Source: Tipula vernalis
Taxonomy: Eukaryota; Arthropoda; Insecta; Diptera; Tipulidae
Length of the DNA stretch: 64,000 nt
Direction of reading: 5' to 3'
Assembly: GCA_958295665.1 (NCBI GenBank)
Contig: OY282559.1
Location: 128,315,605-128,379,604, forward strand
Of the stretch, positions 11,901-22,950 are shown in pieces (the stretch's first letter is position 1; every line of letters starts with the position of its first letter). The notes under the pieces were generated by a model that was given only the letters and a program-made list of their open reading frames with translations, did not search any database and was not told the DNA's origin. A program made the position numbers and the translations under genes.

Positions 11901-14900
11901 TCATAGTTTTTGTGTCAACGTACCAAGTGATAAAACTATTTTCTGCTGTATTGATTGCTCAAATAATTATTCGTTGATTACAGTATCTAACATGGATCCT
12001 GAAGTACAAAACTCTATTAAAAAGCTAATGGATGATGTTGCCCAGTTAAAAATAAAACAGGTTGAGTTTGCCGATTCCATCAAGGTGTTGAAGAAACTGG
12101 AAAATAATTCTAAAGATTTTTCAAGAATATTAGAATCCATTCAAAATAATTTGGGTATAGTTGCTAAGCTTGAGAGTAAAGTTGCCGTGGTCGAAACGAA
12201 CATTAGCGAACTTCAGGTTGAAAATACTCAACTCTACAAAAAAGATGCGACGTGTTGGAACAAAAAACGATGATCTCTTCAAAATCGTTGCGGCTATTAG
12301 TGAGAAAATTGGGTTCAACTTTGAAAGTTCTATAGTGAAATATATTCATCGAACAGTAGAGGTTTGAAAACAAAATGTACGGAATTTAAACTGGCATTAC
12401 GGGAAATGAGTTATGATTTTATATGTTTGACCGAGACGTGGCTCAATGATGGAGTTAACTCTAATGAATTGTTTGATGACCGGTATTTGATACATCGCAA
12501 TGATCGTGATCTAACAGTGAGTTGTTTACAAGATGGCGGCGGAGTTCTAATCGGTTATAAGCATGATCTTCCTGTAATTCCTTTATCTGTTCCTAATTTT
12601 CCGTTTGAATATTGTATGGTTAAGATTTTATTGCATCAATACCGATGCCGATGTCTTTATGTATGTGTAGTTTATTTTTCATATCCTACTTATAACCACT
12701 TTGATTCTTTTTTGAATTTTTAGACACTAACAAAGGCAGTGGTCCCGATGGTTTACCTAGTAAATTTGTAATTGATACCGGTACATCTTTAGTCAGGCCA
12801 TTAACAATTATTTTTAATTAGTATTTAAACAGTGGCATATTTCCCAAATTGTGGAAGACATCTTTTATTATTCCAATTTTTAAATCTGGTGTTACTGCAA
12901 ATGTAATAAATTATCGGGGAATTTACATAAGTAATGTCTTTGGTAAGATTTTTGAGAAGCTCATATTTGAAATTTTATATAATGAAATGAGACATTCTAT
13001 TATTCCATGTCAACATGGATTCGTTCCTGGGAAGTCCACAGTTTCAAACCTATTAGACTTCACCAGCTTCTTATCAACTCAGTTAGACAACAGTGGCCAA
13101 GTTGATACTGTGTACACTGATTTTCAAAAAGCATTTGACAAAGTTGATCATCAGTTACTTTTAACTAAACTGGATGCCTTAAATATAACCACTAAATTTA
13201 AAATCTGGTTGAAGTCATATTTAATAGAACGTATCGTTTATGTTAAATTTAATGGTGTTTGCTCTGATGAATTTATTCCCACTTCAGGTGTCCCTCAGGG
13301 CTCTATACTTGATCCGTTATTATTTATATTATTTATTAATGATATTGTGCTTAAATTAAAGAGTAACTGTCTCCTATATGCTGATGATCTTAAAATCTTT
13401 CGAACTATTAAATCTGAAAATGATTGCTATCTACTACAAGAAAATCCAGATTCCTAAATCGAGTGGTGTGAGGTAAATAAACTAAATTTGAACATCTCTA
13501 AATGTAATATTATCACATATACTAAAAAAAGAAAACCTACATTGGTAAGTTATAATCTAAAAAACATTGTAATACGCAGAGTTGAGGTCATTAAAGATGT
13601 AGGTATTCTGATCGACAGTAAACTAACTTTTAATCCTCACATTGATAATATTTGTAGTAGAGCTAATAGATTACAGGGATTTATGTTACGTAGATGTCAA
13701 GACTTTACTTCTCATCATACTATAAAAACTTTATACAGTGCGCTAATTAGGAGTCAAGTTGAGTATTGTACACAAATATGGAACCCCTTTTATGACTGTA
13801 ACCGTATAAGAATTGAATCTATTATCTAGTCTATTTAAGAGATTTCGATTAGATGAATTTGTTTCTCCATACATAATACGACTACAAAAATTAAATTTAA
13901 TGAGCTTAGAATCCCGCCGATTATATTTAGATGAGTTGCTATTATATAAAATTGTAAATGGAATCGTCCATACCTCCTTCCTCTCAGAAGTTAATTTTTA
14001 TATTCCCGCCTACAGATCTAGAAATACAAGTTTGTTTAGAGCTGTATCTTCAACAACAAATATTGGGCTGGCCTCGCCAGGCTACCGTCTAACTAGCATT
14101 GATATTTTTAATAAATCTGTTAATATATTTAAAAATTCTGTACGAAATATAATTAGTAAATATTTAATTTCTTAGTTTAAGTAATAATATCCGGTTCTAT
14201 ATTGTAATTATGATTATCTAGAGTAAAATTTTTGTATTTGTTTTTAATTTTTATTTTCTTAATTTTGAATCTCTTGTATTTTTCGATGTATTGTATTTTC
14301 TTCTGTAAATGTGAGACAGAGTGTAAATGGAGCTTATGCTCTGTATTCTGCCCGAGTTATACATAAAATTAAAATAAAATAAAATAAAATGACTTTAAAC
14401 GTAACTTGAATCTTTTAAGTGACAGGCGACTAACACAAAATGGACGGGCGAATTTTTAGTCCTAATATTTTTTTTAAATGTTTTTAATTGTGTACTTTTA
14501 GTTACACTCACTTAGTTACTTCACTTTTGTTCACTTGTTTAAATTAATACATTTTTGTTCTAAAACGATTTTATTTGTAATTTGGCCGACATCTTCATAC
14601 TTACAGTCGTCTCACTTGAACCGACTTCGAGACTTTCAATTTTCATGCGACGTCACGTGACTTAAGTCGCCTGAAATAACACGACTATGGGAATTGGAGT
14701 GATAACGTAAAACAAAATCAATAATTTGTGTACTGTAAATTACGTATCGATTCTTATTGAATGTGTCTGTCAAAAAATAAAAATCTTGAAAATTTTTTTT
14801 TTTTTTTGCAATCAATCTTTTAGTATTTGCCCTATATGCAACAAGTTCCTGTAAACTTACCAAAAATGATGGAACTCACAACTGAGTTCAGATTTGGTAT

Positions 14901-17900
14901 ACTTGTAATACTACAATATCGACCCTTTTTGATAAAAGCGAGTGGAATAGCATTAAAGCGAGCATTAGCAGGCATACTACTTTAACTTAATCAAATGGTA
15001 CCGAGACCGGTTTCAGAACAACACGATCAAACGTTTGGTTGACTTCTTACTTTTTATTGTTTCATTCACAAAGTTTTGTTTACTACTCGTATAAATACAG
15101 TAGAAGTCGTGTTTTTCATGAGAACTGCACTAGAAGTCGATCAACTTTAAATTTGTTTTATCCTATGTAAACCGAAAAAAAAATGCGCAAAGCGTTAATG
15201 TCCAGTAAAATTAACATAAATATACATTGCTGTAAGAGCTAGCAATAAATAATTACAATTTTAGATTTTTTTTTAATTACACTTGATAAACTCAAAAACA
15301 TTCATCAAGTGTAACTAAAAAATAAGCTATAACTGTGATTATTTATTGCTAGTTGTTACAGCAATACGCATTTATGTTAGGTACACCACACTTTTGCGCT
15401 TTATGCATTTATTTTATCGAGCTCTAGTGCAGTTCTCATGGAAAACACGACTAAAATTTCCCTTCACCCTTCAAAATAATGTGCAACAAGGAAAGGAACA
15501 TTATCAAAACTTTCTGTGTTCTGTAATTTAACCACCTGTAACTTAACCAGAAAGTTCTGGTTTCTTTTCACCTAGATATACGTACATCTAAAATTTTTAA
15601 TTTTTAATGCGCCGATAAATAAATGATTTTCAGTTGTCAAAAAAAAAACTCCGAAGAATTCCAAAAAAAAAAGTAGAGTTAAAAATATACCGACCTTTTG
15701 ATTGCGCTCGTTTTATAGCTAAAAAAATATCCGGCTATTTTTATCCCTTGGTCATTAGTGAACACTAGGATTCTGTAGTATTCATTTTATTTGTGAATGG
15801 ATTTGATTCAACGTAAATCTTCTATTTTTCGTTTCTTAAAATAAAATCATTCATTATTGTTTAATTTATGTGTACGGTACTGTCTGAGTTGTTAAACAAA
15901 TCAAAAATTTGTCAATACGTTTATTTGACACCAATATCAAATCAATGTATTATAAATAAAGTTGATAAAATTTTATAGAGAACTTGGCAAATATTTAAAT
16001 TGTTTTAAATAAAAAACGAAAAGTGACAATATAAAATTCTCTAATTAAAATTGGTCGAACCGTTAGCTGTACATTAATTTCCCCTATAAATCTTCAATTA
16101 TTACTTCGTATTCACCAAAAACTATGAAATGTAATCGGAGTTAATTTTAGACTTTAAAGCATAGACGTTTATTGTTCTATATTTAAAAGCGGAATTTCAC
16201 AACCTGTAGCTTTTTTTTTATTAACACTATTCACGTATTAAAATAGAGAACTCTCTAAAATTACTTAGCTTTGGATATTTGCCTAAGTTGTTGTGTTTGA
16301 TTTGAAATGATGAATGTATATATTGATAAGGCAGATTGCGAAATTGAGTTAGACAGATCAAAGTGGTTGTCCCGCTCGTATCACATTAACTCACAGTTGT
16401 ACCACAAAGATTTCAAGTTGATTTTAGTTGGCTTAATTCGTTATTCTTAATTTGATTCTGGAGGATTGAGCTAAGCTGAGGTTGGAGTAGGGTCATAATT
16501 TGATGGTTAAGTTAGGATTGAGTTGACGTAGTTTTCGAATCGTGTTGAATTGGGGATTGAGTTTAGCGTAGACTCTATGATTGAATTTAGTGTTGAGTTG
16601 GAAGTTAAGTCGGGGTTGAATTAATGTATTGTATAAATTACCAAGTATAGAAAGTGCAACAGCCACAAAAACAAATAAAATGATATATCTTACGCTAACT
16701 ATTACGCTAGTTTAAAAAATTTTATTTTATGGAAAAATTAATTTGATGCCAAATTGTTTTTAAAGCCATTATAATTTATTAACCTTTTCCGATAAAACTA
16801 AATTTGAGATTCAAGAACCGGTAAAAAATGTTTTTTTTTTTTTTTTGTAGTACAAAAGAAGTCGTAATGAAGTTAAGTTGGCAATTACAGCTGCAATTCT
16901 GGTAGGCACGGAATCAATTAAATCTTGCATTTACTCGTGGAGCAGTCTATTAGACCACTCTTTTTCTATTATTGAATTGAGGTTTTTGGATGATAACGGC
17001 ATCTGTTTTCAATGGGGTTCAAATCCAGTGAATTTCCAGGCTTACACAGTGTGGGTCATGCATTTTTCAATATAAAAACTTCCACCACAAGAAAAATAAT
17101 AATAATCAATTTTTTCTCATTTTTTGTCGTCTTAAAACTAAAATAATGAGCTTACCGATTTTGTCTGATTAAAAGGGGTGGAGTCATACTGAAAAATCAC
17201 AGTCTCTGCACTCAATAAATGTATTTGAATGAACAAATGGGGGGAACATTAGGGCCATTTCTCCAACTGGGCTGGATACTTCACAGTTTCTTCAGGTGCT
17301 AATAGGTCAGACGTTCGCTGGATTTGCGCCTGCCGTACTGGATTCCATCCGATTCAAAAAGATTAAATTTACTCTCTTCAGGGAATATAACCGTCCGCCA
17401 CTGCTGTAGACTCTAAACATTTTTGCTTTATTTTAGTTGTAAGAAACGGTTTTTTGCAGAGTACCTGGTCATATATCCTTGTTCTGGAGCCGATTCTTTG
17501 TGGATATCCGCCGACAATTAGCACAATTTTTACTTGAAAAATGTTGGTGTTGCACTTTCGATTCTCGTTACTATAGTTGGAAGTTAGCTGTTGAAGGCCT
17601 TGTTGAAAATCAATACTTTGAATTTCAACAGAACTTGAACAAAAAATTAGTCAAAATTTGGGCATTTTGTTAAGTCTAACTCGAACCAACCGATATCATT
17701 TAAAATTTTTAAATAAATTTATGAAATTTCTGTACCAATTTAGTGCAGTTCTCAATATATATTTTATATATAGCTAGTTGCTAGTTGTTACATCAAAAAT
17801 GATAATGAATGTGTGATGTGTATGCTTTTTCGAAAACGATCGTATTGTCTAATCGCCGTTAAGGGGTTAAAATTCCAAATCCCTAATTACAGTACGATTG

Positions 17901-19711
17901 ATATGGTTTACAATATTTGGTTTCTACAAATATTTATACAAAATTGTATTTTACTTAAATCTACTGAACCTCTTTAGTGTTTGGCGCTTAAAATCGCGAT
18001 GGTTTATACCTTAAATGAAATGCCAAAATCCATAATTATTGAGACAAATTTGTTTTGGTTTATTATCTGTAATTACCAACCAGCAATCTAACCAGTGATT
18101 AGATTGTTTCATTGGCTAGATGGTTTAATCCATAAGGACCAGCGTTCACAGTGGCCTGAATTGAAGTTTCAATCGGACCTGCTGATGGAGAACTGCTTGA
18201 GAACTACAAAATTTTACAAAAATAATTTTCTGATTATGTTTCTTATCCATCCTACACAGATATATTCCAATACATAATGGACCAATCGGCAAACGTTTCT
18301 GACACCCGGATCATTTGGATTTTTCATCGCTTCATAGTCGTTCTAGGAAATCCAGAGGACATAAAAACAGTGCTGAATACCCAATATGCTTTCGAAAAGG
18401 GTACACCATTCTGTGTAATGGGTGGCACACGATATGCTCTATTGACAGCATTTTGTAAGTTATGCGCGTCTAAACCAGTTAAACCGTAATCATAATTTCT
18501 TTTTTTATTTTAAGCTAACTATTGGAAACCATTACGACGAAAACTTAACTCGGTCATATCAATCTCGTCACTTAAATTATATTTCACAAATTTTAATGCG
18601 TGCGCCAAACTTTTAATAAATGATTTGGATCAACATGTCGACAAGGAGGAATTTGATATAAGCAAATTAATTGGGATAGCGACAACAAACGCCGCACTTC
18701 GGTCACACTTAAATATCGAAATAGATGATCACAATCAGCTCTACAAACACTATATAATGCTTGAAACGATTTTGGCTGTGAACGGTAGTCGATTATTTCA
18801 ATTTTACTATCAAGTAATTATCATGTGGTTTCGAACTAAACTCAAAATACATGCACTTGACATGAAATTATTTAAGAAGTTAATTAAATTTTGGAAACCG
18901 GTAAGAATATATTGAGCTATTCGAAATACGATGATTCATTCAGCAATTTAATTTCTAGTATATAGCAAAGATATCGGACAATTTAGATACCCACCAAAAT
19001 GAGAACAATAATGTTGAGAAGAACGACAATGAAAAGCCCGATTATTTTATGAAACGATTAGTTCGTCTCTACCAGGCAGGACTAATCGTAAAACATGCCC
19101 TATACGAAAATCTTGTTTACTTTATTGCAGCCGCCTCAAATACCGGCTCAATAACCATATCGATTGCTTGCCTCTTAATGGCATTTTACCCTGAAGTGGC
19201 TGAAAAATTGTACGCCGAAATAAATCAATATGTTGTTAATGGAGATGAAATCGATTATGAGACACTGGGCAAAATGGAATATTTAGATCGTGTTATGAAA
19301 GAAATATTACGCTTGTATCCAGCTGTTCCAATGATATCACGTAAAATTATGGGTGATGTCGACATCAAAAATGGTACAATACCCGCAGGTTCCGATATTT
19401 TGATACCAATCCGAAGTGTGCATCGGAATAAAGAGGTATGGGGCCCAAATGCAGAAAAATTCGATCCGGATAATTTTCTGCAGGAACGTGTAGCGCAACG
19501 ATCAATATGTGCATACATACCGTTTGCATACGGTTTACGAAATTGTGTGGGCTATAAATATGCGACGAATTTGAATAAGCTGCTGTTAGCGCGACTCGTT
19601 AAACGGTATACATTTAGTACACAGCTGAAGGAGAATGAGTTGAAATTTGGTTTTGCGATCACATCGAAACTGTTGGGCGAGCATAAAGTTAGGATTACAC
19701 GACGAAGGTGA
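5968..19711 (+). CDS. Cytochrome P450, CYP4-clan (CYP313-like), four exons
   Basis: Likely a microsomal haem monooxygenase; substrate unknown. Exons read from splice sites and frame: 5968-6130, 18260-18454, 18515-18900 and 18959-19711, with GT donors, AG acceptors and intron phases 1, 1 and 0. Together they give 1497 bp, or 498 residues, without a stop, which is the normal family length. A hydrophobic N-terminal anchor (about residues 1-19) is followed by a hinge and LPLLG. The C-helix WKPLR (W123, R127), the K-helix EILR (E363, R366) and the haem loop PFAYGLRNCVG with ligand C444 are present. The I-helix reads AAASNTGS, with Asn309 where an acidic residue is usual before Thr310. Introns 2 and 3 are 60 and 58 bp, but intron 1 is 12,129 bp and full of transposons. 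The ATG at 5968 is chosen because it starts the anchor. The family is certain; the CYP313 placement is inference. Confidence 0.85.
6131..6985. other. Start of P450 intron 1, no gene
   Basis: The donor GTTAAG is at 6131. The rest is AT-rich with no coding signal. A palindromic CCCACACATTTGTGTGGG at about 7002-7019, with a weaker relative near 6763, may belong to the end of the following piggyBac relic. Confidence 0.5.
6990..9930 (-). mobile_element. piggyBac transposase relic, split by a mariner
   Basis: Minus-strand remains of a piggyBac transposase. From its upstream end: HTNVYYLKTRG and SPEEIKK near 9900-9840, EQMIPYTGRC near 9650-9620 and KPRPVGL near 9580, YFDWCFTT with one catalytic Asp at about 9415, then the mariner at 8082-9321. 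After that come NNGTHKICVV, the MGGVDLVDQM box with the next catalytic Asp at 7786, and a cysteine-rich C terminus (CEKCNVYLC) near 7350. The 7250-7786 frame is 178 residues. Stops and frame changes elsewhere make it non-functional. The N-terminal part is lost where a LINE begins at about 9933. Terminal repeats were not identified with confidence. It lies inside P450 intron 1. Confidence 0.85.
8082..9321 (-). mobile_element. mariner transposon, 1.24 kb, degenerate
   Basis: A near full-length mariner with roughly 28-bp imperfect terminal inverted repeats. The left end begins CCACCTTGATCAAAAACTTC; the right end read inward begins CCACAAATTCAAAAAGTTCC; both then run on into CCGGAAT. TA dinucleotides flank it at 8080-8081 and 9322-9323, as expected for a TA duplication. 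The minus-strand transposase is in three pieces: the helix-turn-helix N terminus (8988-9197, KNGFNAARTLEML), a second DNA-binding segment (8730-8927, LTIREIAEDLNI), and the catalytic domain (8182-8706). The latter has TGDVTWVY (first Asp kept, the usual Glu changed to Val) and HHDNAPSH (second Asp). The third Asp region is out of frame. It is inactive and cuts the piggyBac relic, so it is the younger of the two. Confidence 0.9.
9933..11340 (-). mobile_element. LINE endonuclease/linker relic, CR1/Jockey-like
   Basis: A minus-strand piece of a non-LTR element. An APE endonuclease part begins near 11200 with FLSEIWLNSNE and continues at 11158-10721 with RSGGISVYYDS, FIVGDINVD and a CNDHFF ending. 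The segment that normally joins endonuclease to reverse transcriptase follows at 10145-9933 (QPWISFNLTSRINKRNKLRN). The two parts are separated by a complete SINE at 10169-10562. No reverse transcriptase remains; the element stops against the piggyBac relic. It lies inside P450 intron 1. Confidence 0.75.
10169..10562 (+). mobile_element. Full-length tRNA-derived SINE with target duplication
   Basis: A complete SINE of about 394 bp. It has an A box (GGCGCAGTGGT), a B box with one change (GGTTCCAATCC), a long tRNA-unrelated body and an A-rich tail from about 10528. It is flanked by AGAGCTACAGATG (10156-10168) and AGAGCTAAAGATG (10563-10575), a 13-bp target duplication with one mismatch. This is the signature of LINE-driven reverse transcription at the target. 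It is inserted into the minus-strand LINE fragment and so is younger than it. The copy at 3560 shares only the head. Confidence 0.9.
11341..11779. other. AT-rich stretch between two LINEs, no gene
   Basis: No coding signal. A short segment, TTACGTCTAAAGTCATT, at about 11597-11613 is nearly the reverse complement of bases just after the following LINE (about 14387-14403). That could be chance or a disrupted palindromic element. Confidence 0.4.
11780..14392 (+). mobile_element. CR1/Jockey-like LINE with PHD-type ORF1, internally deleted
   Basis: A plus-strand non-LTR element. ORF1 remnants (about 11803-12273) hold a PHD-like cysteine pattern (CGIC, CSSC, HSFC, CIDC) followed by a likely coiled coil. 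ORF2 begins with an endonuclease at 12364-12723 (CLTETWLND, DGGGVLIGY) cut short, then jumps to reverse transcriptase: KGSGPDGLP near 12735, then 12849-13457 with HGFVPGKST, TDFQKAFDKVDH, SGVPQGSIL and an intact YADD box (CLLYADDLKIF). Thumb and C-terminal parts follow at 13488-14175 in shifted frames. The 3' end is an ATAAA-type short repeat at about 14370-14390. Several frame breaks and the missing endonuclease end show it is dead. It lies in the sense direction inside P450 intron 1. Confidence 0.85.
14393..15100. other. Intron 1 stretch without gene
   Basis: AT-rich, no supportable frame. A run near 14660 (GACGTCACGTGAC) holds a CACGTG palindrome; I attach no function to it. Confidence 0.4.
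15101..15455. repeat. Fold-back element, ~355 bp inverted repeat
   Basis: The two halves are reverse complements over about 160 bp each. AGTCGTGTTTTTCATGAGAA at about 15106 matches TTCTCATGGAAAACACGACT at about 15433. CATGAGAACTGCACTAGA matches TCTAGTGCAGTTCTCATG, and CTAGCAATAAATAATTAC matches GTGATTATTTATTGCTAG nearer the centre. The turn lies at about 15285-15305. This looks like a non-autonomous fold-back or MITE. The frame at 15346-15531 is read through one arm and is not a gene. Confidence 0.85.
15456..16849. other. Intron 1 stretch without gene
   Basis: No coding sequence recognised. Around 16440-16630 there is a loose GTTGAGTTGG-like repetition (TTGAGTT, GTTGGAGT, TTGAATT) that may be a decayed simple repeat. 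The rest is AT-rich. Confidence 0.4.
16850..17680 (-). mobile_element. Tc1-like transposase relic
   Basis: Minus-strand fragments fit a Tc1-type transposase. KKPFLTTKIKQKCLES near 17450-17400 is followed by FPEESKFNLFESDG near 17385-17345 (the usual DESKFNLFGSDG region with its first Asp changed). A degraded C terminus ending in DLIDSVPTRIAAVIAN lies near 16925-16880. Stops interrupt every segment and the last catalytic residue is not recognisable. No terminal repeats were located. It lies inside P450 intron 1. Confidence 0.65.
17681..18259. other. 3' end of P450 intron 1
   Basis: No coding signal. The intron closes with the acceptor at 18257-18259 (CACAG before ATATATTCC). The frame at 18095-18277 runs through this acceptor and is not part of the gene. 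Confidence 0.6.
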
Positions 19712-19773
19712 ATTTTAACATATACGGTAAGAAAATGGAGTGTCTCAGGAAAAATACGAATTTTTTAGAATTA

Positions 19774-19779
19774 AATAAA
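19774..19779 (+). terminator. Polyadenylation signal of the P450 gene
   Basis: AATAAA lies 63 bp after the P450 stop codon in an A-rich stretch. It is the first consensus signal downstream and gives a short 3' UTR. Confidence 0.55.
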
Positions 19780-20689
19780 AAAAAAATTAAAAATCGATTT
19801 GACTTTAATTATCATTCAAATTTTGGTGCACCAAATATCATCTATGTTGCTTTTTCAAGTATATTACCAATGTAGAATTTCTAGGAAAATGTATGGCCTA
19901 CAAGAAGACCACAAAGATTTTGCAGTAAACTGATCCTTTTATCGGCTGCCTAATTGAATATCTATGTACGTGCAGAAAAGACAACAGGAAAGTAGAACTA
20001 AGTGGAACCTTGAAAAATGTTAGGCTCTAGCTGGAAAGTTCCATTTATTCACGAAAGCTTATCAATTAAGTTCTTAAATTTAAGTGTCACCAGAAAATGT
20101 GTTAGAAAAATAAAAAATTAGACAGTTTCAGGCAATAGGCATCAAAGCAAAAAATGATAGGTCGATTTAGCCGGGCTTTTAACTAAGAGCTTACAGCATA
20201 TTGATCAGTGTGTGGGTTTTGGTACAATGGGACAGTTAAGTATTTTTTTTCTAAATGAGACAGATCCGATTTTTCTAAAACAGAATTATGCGCACAGATT
20301 TTAGTAAAGGCCAGACCATCGATCGTGACCAAACAAGTATTGATCAAATTCATATGGTTGAAGTGAGATTCAAATGCGATGGCTTAAAAACCAACGTACT
20401 TAGATATACACTAACTTTGCCTGTAGCTAAGTTTTAGGACAATATTGTAGATCAAACTCCGTACCATATTGAACGACCGATATTTAATGCTAAGCTTCAC
20501 AATGTTGGTAAACCAAATTTAAAGTGGCATAAGCACTTCAAACAACAGTAACATTTAATTAGGTAGCAAGGTTTACATTGAAAAATTTTTCTTATTTGCT
20601 AGAACTGCAGGTAGACGTCCTATATATGTAAGTGATTTAATTGTACCGCATTTGTGGCCATAGAAATGCATAATCGATTATCACCATAA
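19780..20689. other. Intergenic stretch, no gene
   Basis: No supportable coding sequence or clear repeat between the P450 3' end and the first satellite block. Confidence 0.5.
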
Positions 20690-21221
20690 CTGAGTAGTTA
20701 CCTTAAAAAAGAGAAAAATAACAAAATATTTGCATACAATATGAAAAATAATTGGAACTATAACGATAAAATCGTTTAGTATAGACATTCGCATTTTAAA
20801 ATGCGGTAAAAGTGCTGTTATTGAATTATATCCAGGAAGAGAATATAAAATTTTTAATTTACACTTCCACCCGTGCCCATTCAAAATTATCCATACGCCC
20901 TAAAAACATTAAATAACCCTGAACACGGCTCAAAATTATGATAAAATCGTTAGACTTAGACGTTCGTACTTAGAAATGCGCTATTGGCGATTGTTAGTAC
21001 TGAATTACATGCAGAAAATGAATATCAAAAGTTTAATTTACACTAATACTTCCCCAAGCCAAATAAAAGCTATCCAAACCCCTATGAACATTAGATTACA
21101 CTGAACACTAAATTAATTTAGTGAATGAAAGAATCGTTAAAAGGAGTTACTCGTTCTTAGAAATGATAAACTGGTTATTGCTGTTATAGCATTACATGTG
21201 GGATGAGAGTATTAAAAGTTT

Positions 21222-21410
21222 AAGCATTTCTAAGTACGAACGATATCATTTAAGGATTTTATCATTATCGTAAGTCGGATTCAGTGTCCTTTGTTGTTCT
21301 TAGGGCGTTTGAACATTTTATGGTATTTGGGTGGATGTTTCAGTGTAAACTATTTTGTTTATGTTCTCTTCCTGCATGTAATTCAATATTAGCACCTCCA
21401 CCCAAACTCG
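21222..21410 (-). repeat. Inverted monomer within satellite block 1
   Basis: Here the satellite landmarks appear as reverse complements and in reverse order: CATTTCTAAGTACGAACG, then TTTTATCATTATCGT, TGTTCTTAGGGCGTTTGAA, and TGTTCTCTTCCTGCATGTAA. The neighbours on both sides are in the forward direction. Confidence 0.8.
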
Positions 21411-21840
21411 ATAAATATGTTTATACCGTCTTAAGAAACAATAAAAACATTTGAATACCGCTCACATTACAAATAAAATCGTTAAATGCAACCGTTTAAT
21501 TTAATCTAAAACTTCCACACAAATGCGATAAAAATTATTCAAACGCGTAAAGAACAATAAATGGCACGGCATACTAACCACGATAATGATAAAATGGTTA
21601 AACGCGCTTCATACTTAGAAATGTGAAATTAATGATTGCTATTATTGAATTACATGCAGTAAGAGAACATAAAAAATTTAATTTACACTAAAACTTCTAC
21701 CCAAATTCGATAAAATGATCCAAATGCACTAAGAACAATAAATGACACTGAATAAGTCACACGATAATGATAAAATCGTTAAATATTGTATTGAATTACA
21801 TGCAGGAAGAGAATATAGAATGATTTTATATATTTAAGCT

Positions 21841-22072
21841 CAATTACTTTGGTTCTGCCATTTTCTTAATATGATATTTATTTTTAATTGAAATTGAAAT
21901 TAAGATCGATCGTTCCGGATGTTACTCCTTTATCAAATTTTCAACAAACACTAACTTGAGCGAGGTTAGTGTTTGTTAGAAATTTGATAAAGGAGTAACA
22001 TCCGAAACAATTGTAATTTCAGTTTCTAATAAAATAAAATTCATAATGAGAAAGTGATAAAACCAAAATAAT
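21841..22072. repeat. Fold-back element/MITE inside the satellite
   Basis: A 232-bp inverted repeat. Arms include CGGATGTTACTCCTTTATCA against TGATAAAGGAGTAACATCCG, and CAAACACTAAC against GTTAGTGTTTG, separated by a turn of about 9 bases (TTGAGCGAG) near 21960. The outer ends, ATTACTTTGGTT and AACCAAAATAAT, also pair imperfectly. Satellite sequence flanks both sides. Confidence 0.85.
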
Positions 22073-22950
22073 TGTGTACGATAATGATAAAATCGTTTAA
22101 TTTAGGCTTAAATTACATGCAGTAAGAGAAGAATAAAAGTAAGTTTCCACTAAACCTTCCACACAGACGCGACAAAAATTATTCTAACGCCCTTAGAACA
22201 ACGAATGGCACTGAATACGTATCACGATAATGATATAACCGTTAAATGCAGTAGTTCGAACTTAGAAATGAGAAATTTGTAAATACTGTTATTGAATTGC
22301 ATGCAGGAAGGGAACATAGAAAGTTTAATTTACAGTAAAACTTCCAGAACAGTAAAAGAACAATAAATAATCCAGAATAAGGCAGACGATACTGATAAAA
22401 TCGTTAAATGCCTTTTTGAATTACATGCAGGAAGAGAACATTAAGAGTTTAATTTACCCTAAATGTTCCAACCAGACGCGATAAAAACGATTCAAACGCA
22501 GCATTGAAAATAATAAATGGCACTGAATACTGTCCACGATAATAAAAAAAATGTTAAATGCAGTCATTCGTACTTAGAAATGCGAAATTAATTATTGCTG
22601 TTGTTAAATTACATGTAGGAAGAGAATAGAGAAAGTTTAATTTTCAATAAAACGTATCCCATACTCGATAAAAATTATTAAAACAACCTAAGAACAACAA
22701 ATGGTACTTAATATGGCTCACGATAATGACAAAATTAACATTACAATAAATAACGTTGAATACGACTCAAGATAATAATAAAATCGTTTAATGAAGCCGT
22801 TCATACCTAGAAATGCGAAATTGGTGATTGCTGTAATTGAATTAAATGCAGGAAGAGAATATAAAAAGCTTAATTTACAATAAAACTCACAGCGCCACCC
22901 AGGCGCTATCAAAATTATTTTAACGCCTTAAGAACAATAAATGGCATTAA

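Larger units (their letters stand above)
20690..22950. repeat. ~185-bp satellite family, block 1
   Basis: Tandem, diverged copies of a unit of about 185 bp. Landmarks in order are TTACATGCAGGAAGAGAA, AAAAGTTTAATTTACACTAA, CTTCCACCCAAACTCGATAA, CGCACTAAGAACAATAAATG, GGCTCACGATAATGATAAAA, TCGTTAAATGCAGTCGTTCG and TACTTAGAAATGCGAAATTG. Shorter copies of about 145-150 bp skip the last part. About ten units fit here. One unit (21222-21410) is reversed, and a fold-back element (21841-22072) interrupts the block. A retroposon ends it at 22951. Confidence 0.85.

Noticed and set aside
11595..14403. Near-complementary 17-base pieces on both sides of the LINE at 11780-14392
   Set aside because: Too short, and one of them overlaps the LINE tail. 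Not enough to claim an interrupted palindromic element.
18095..18277. Frame directly before P450 exon 2
   Set aside because: The splice acceptor at 18259 and the phase match to exon 1 show it is intron sequence.
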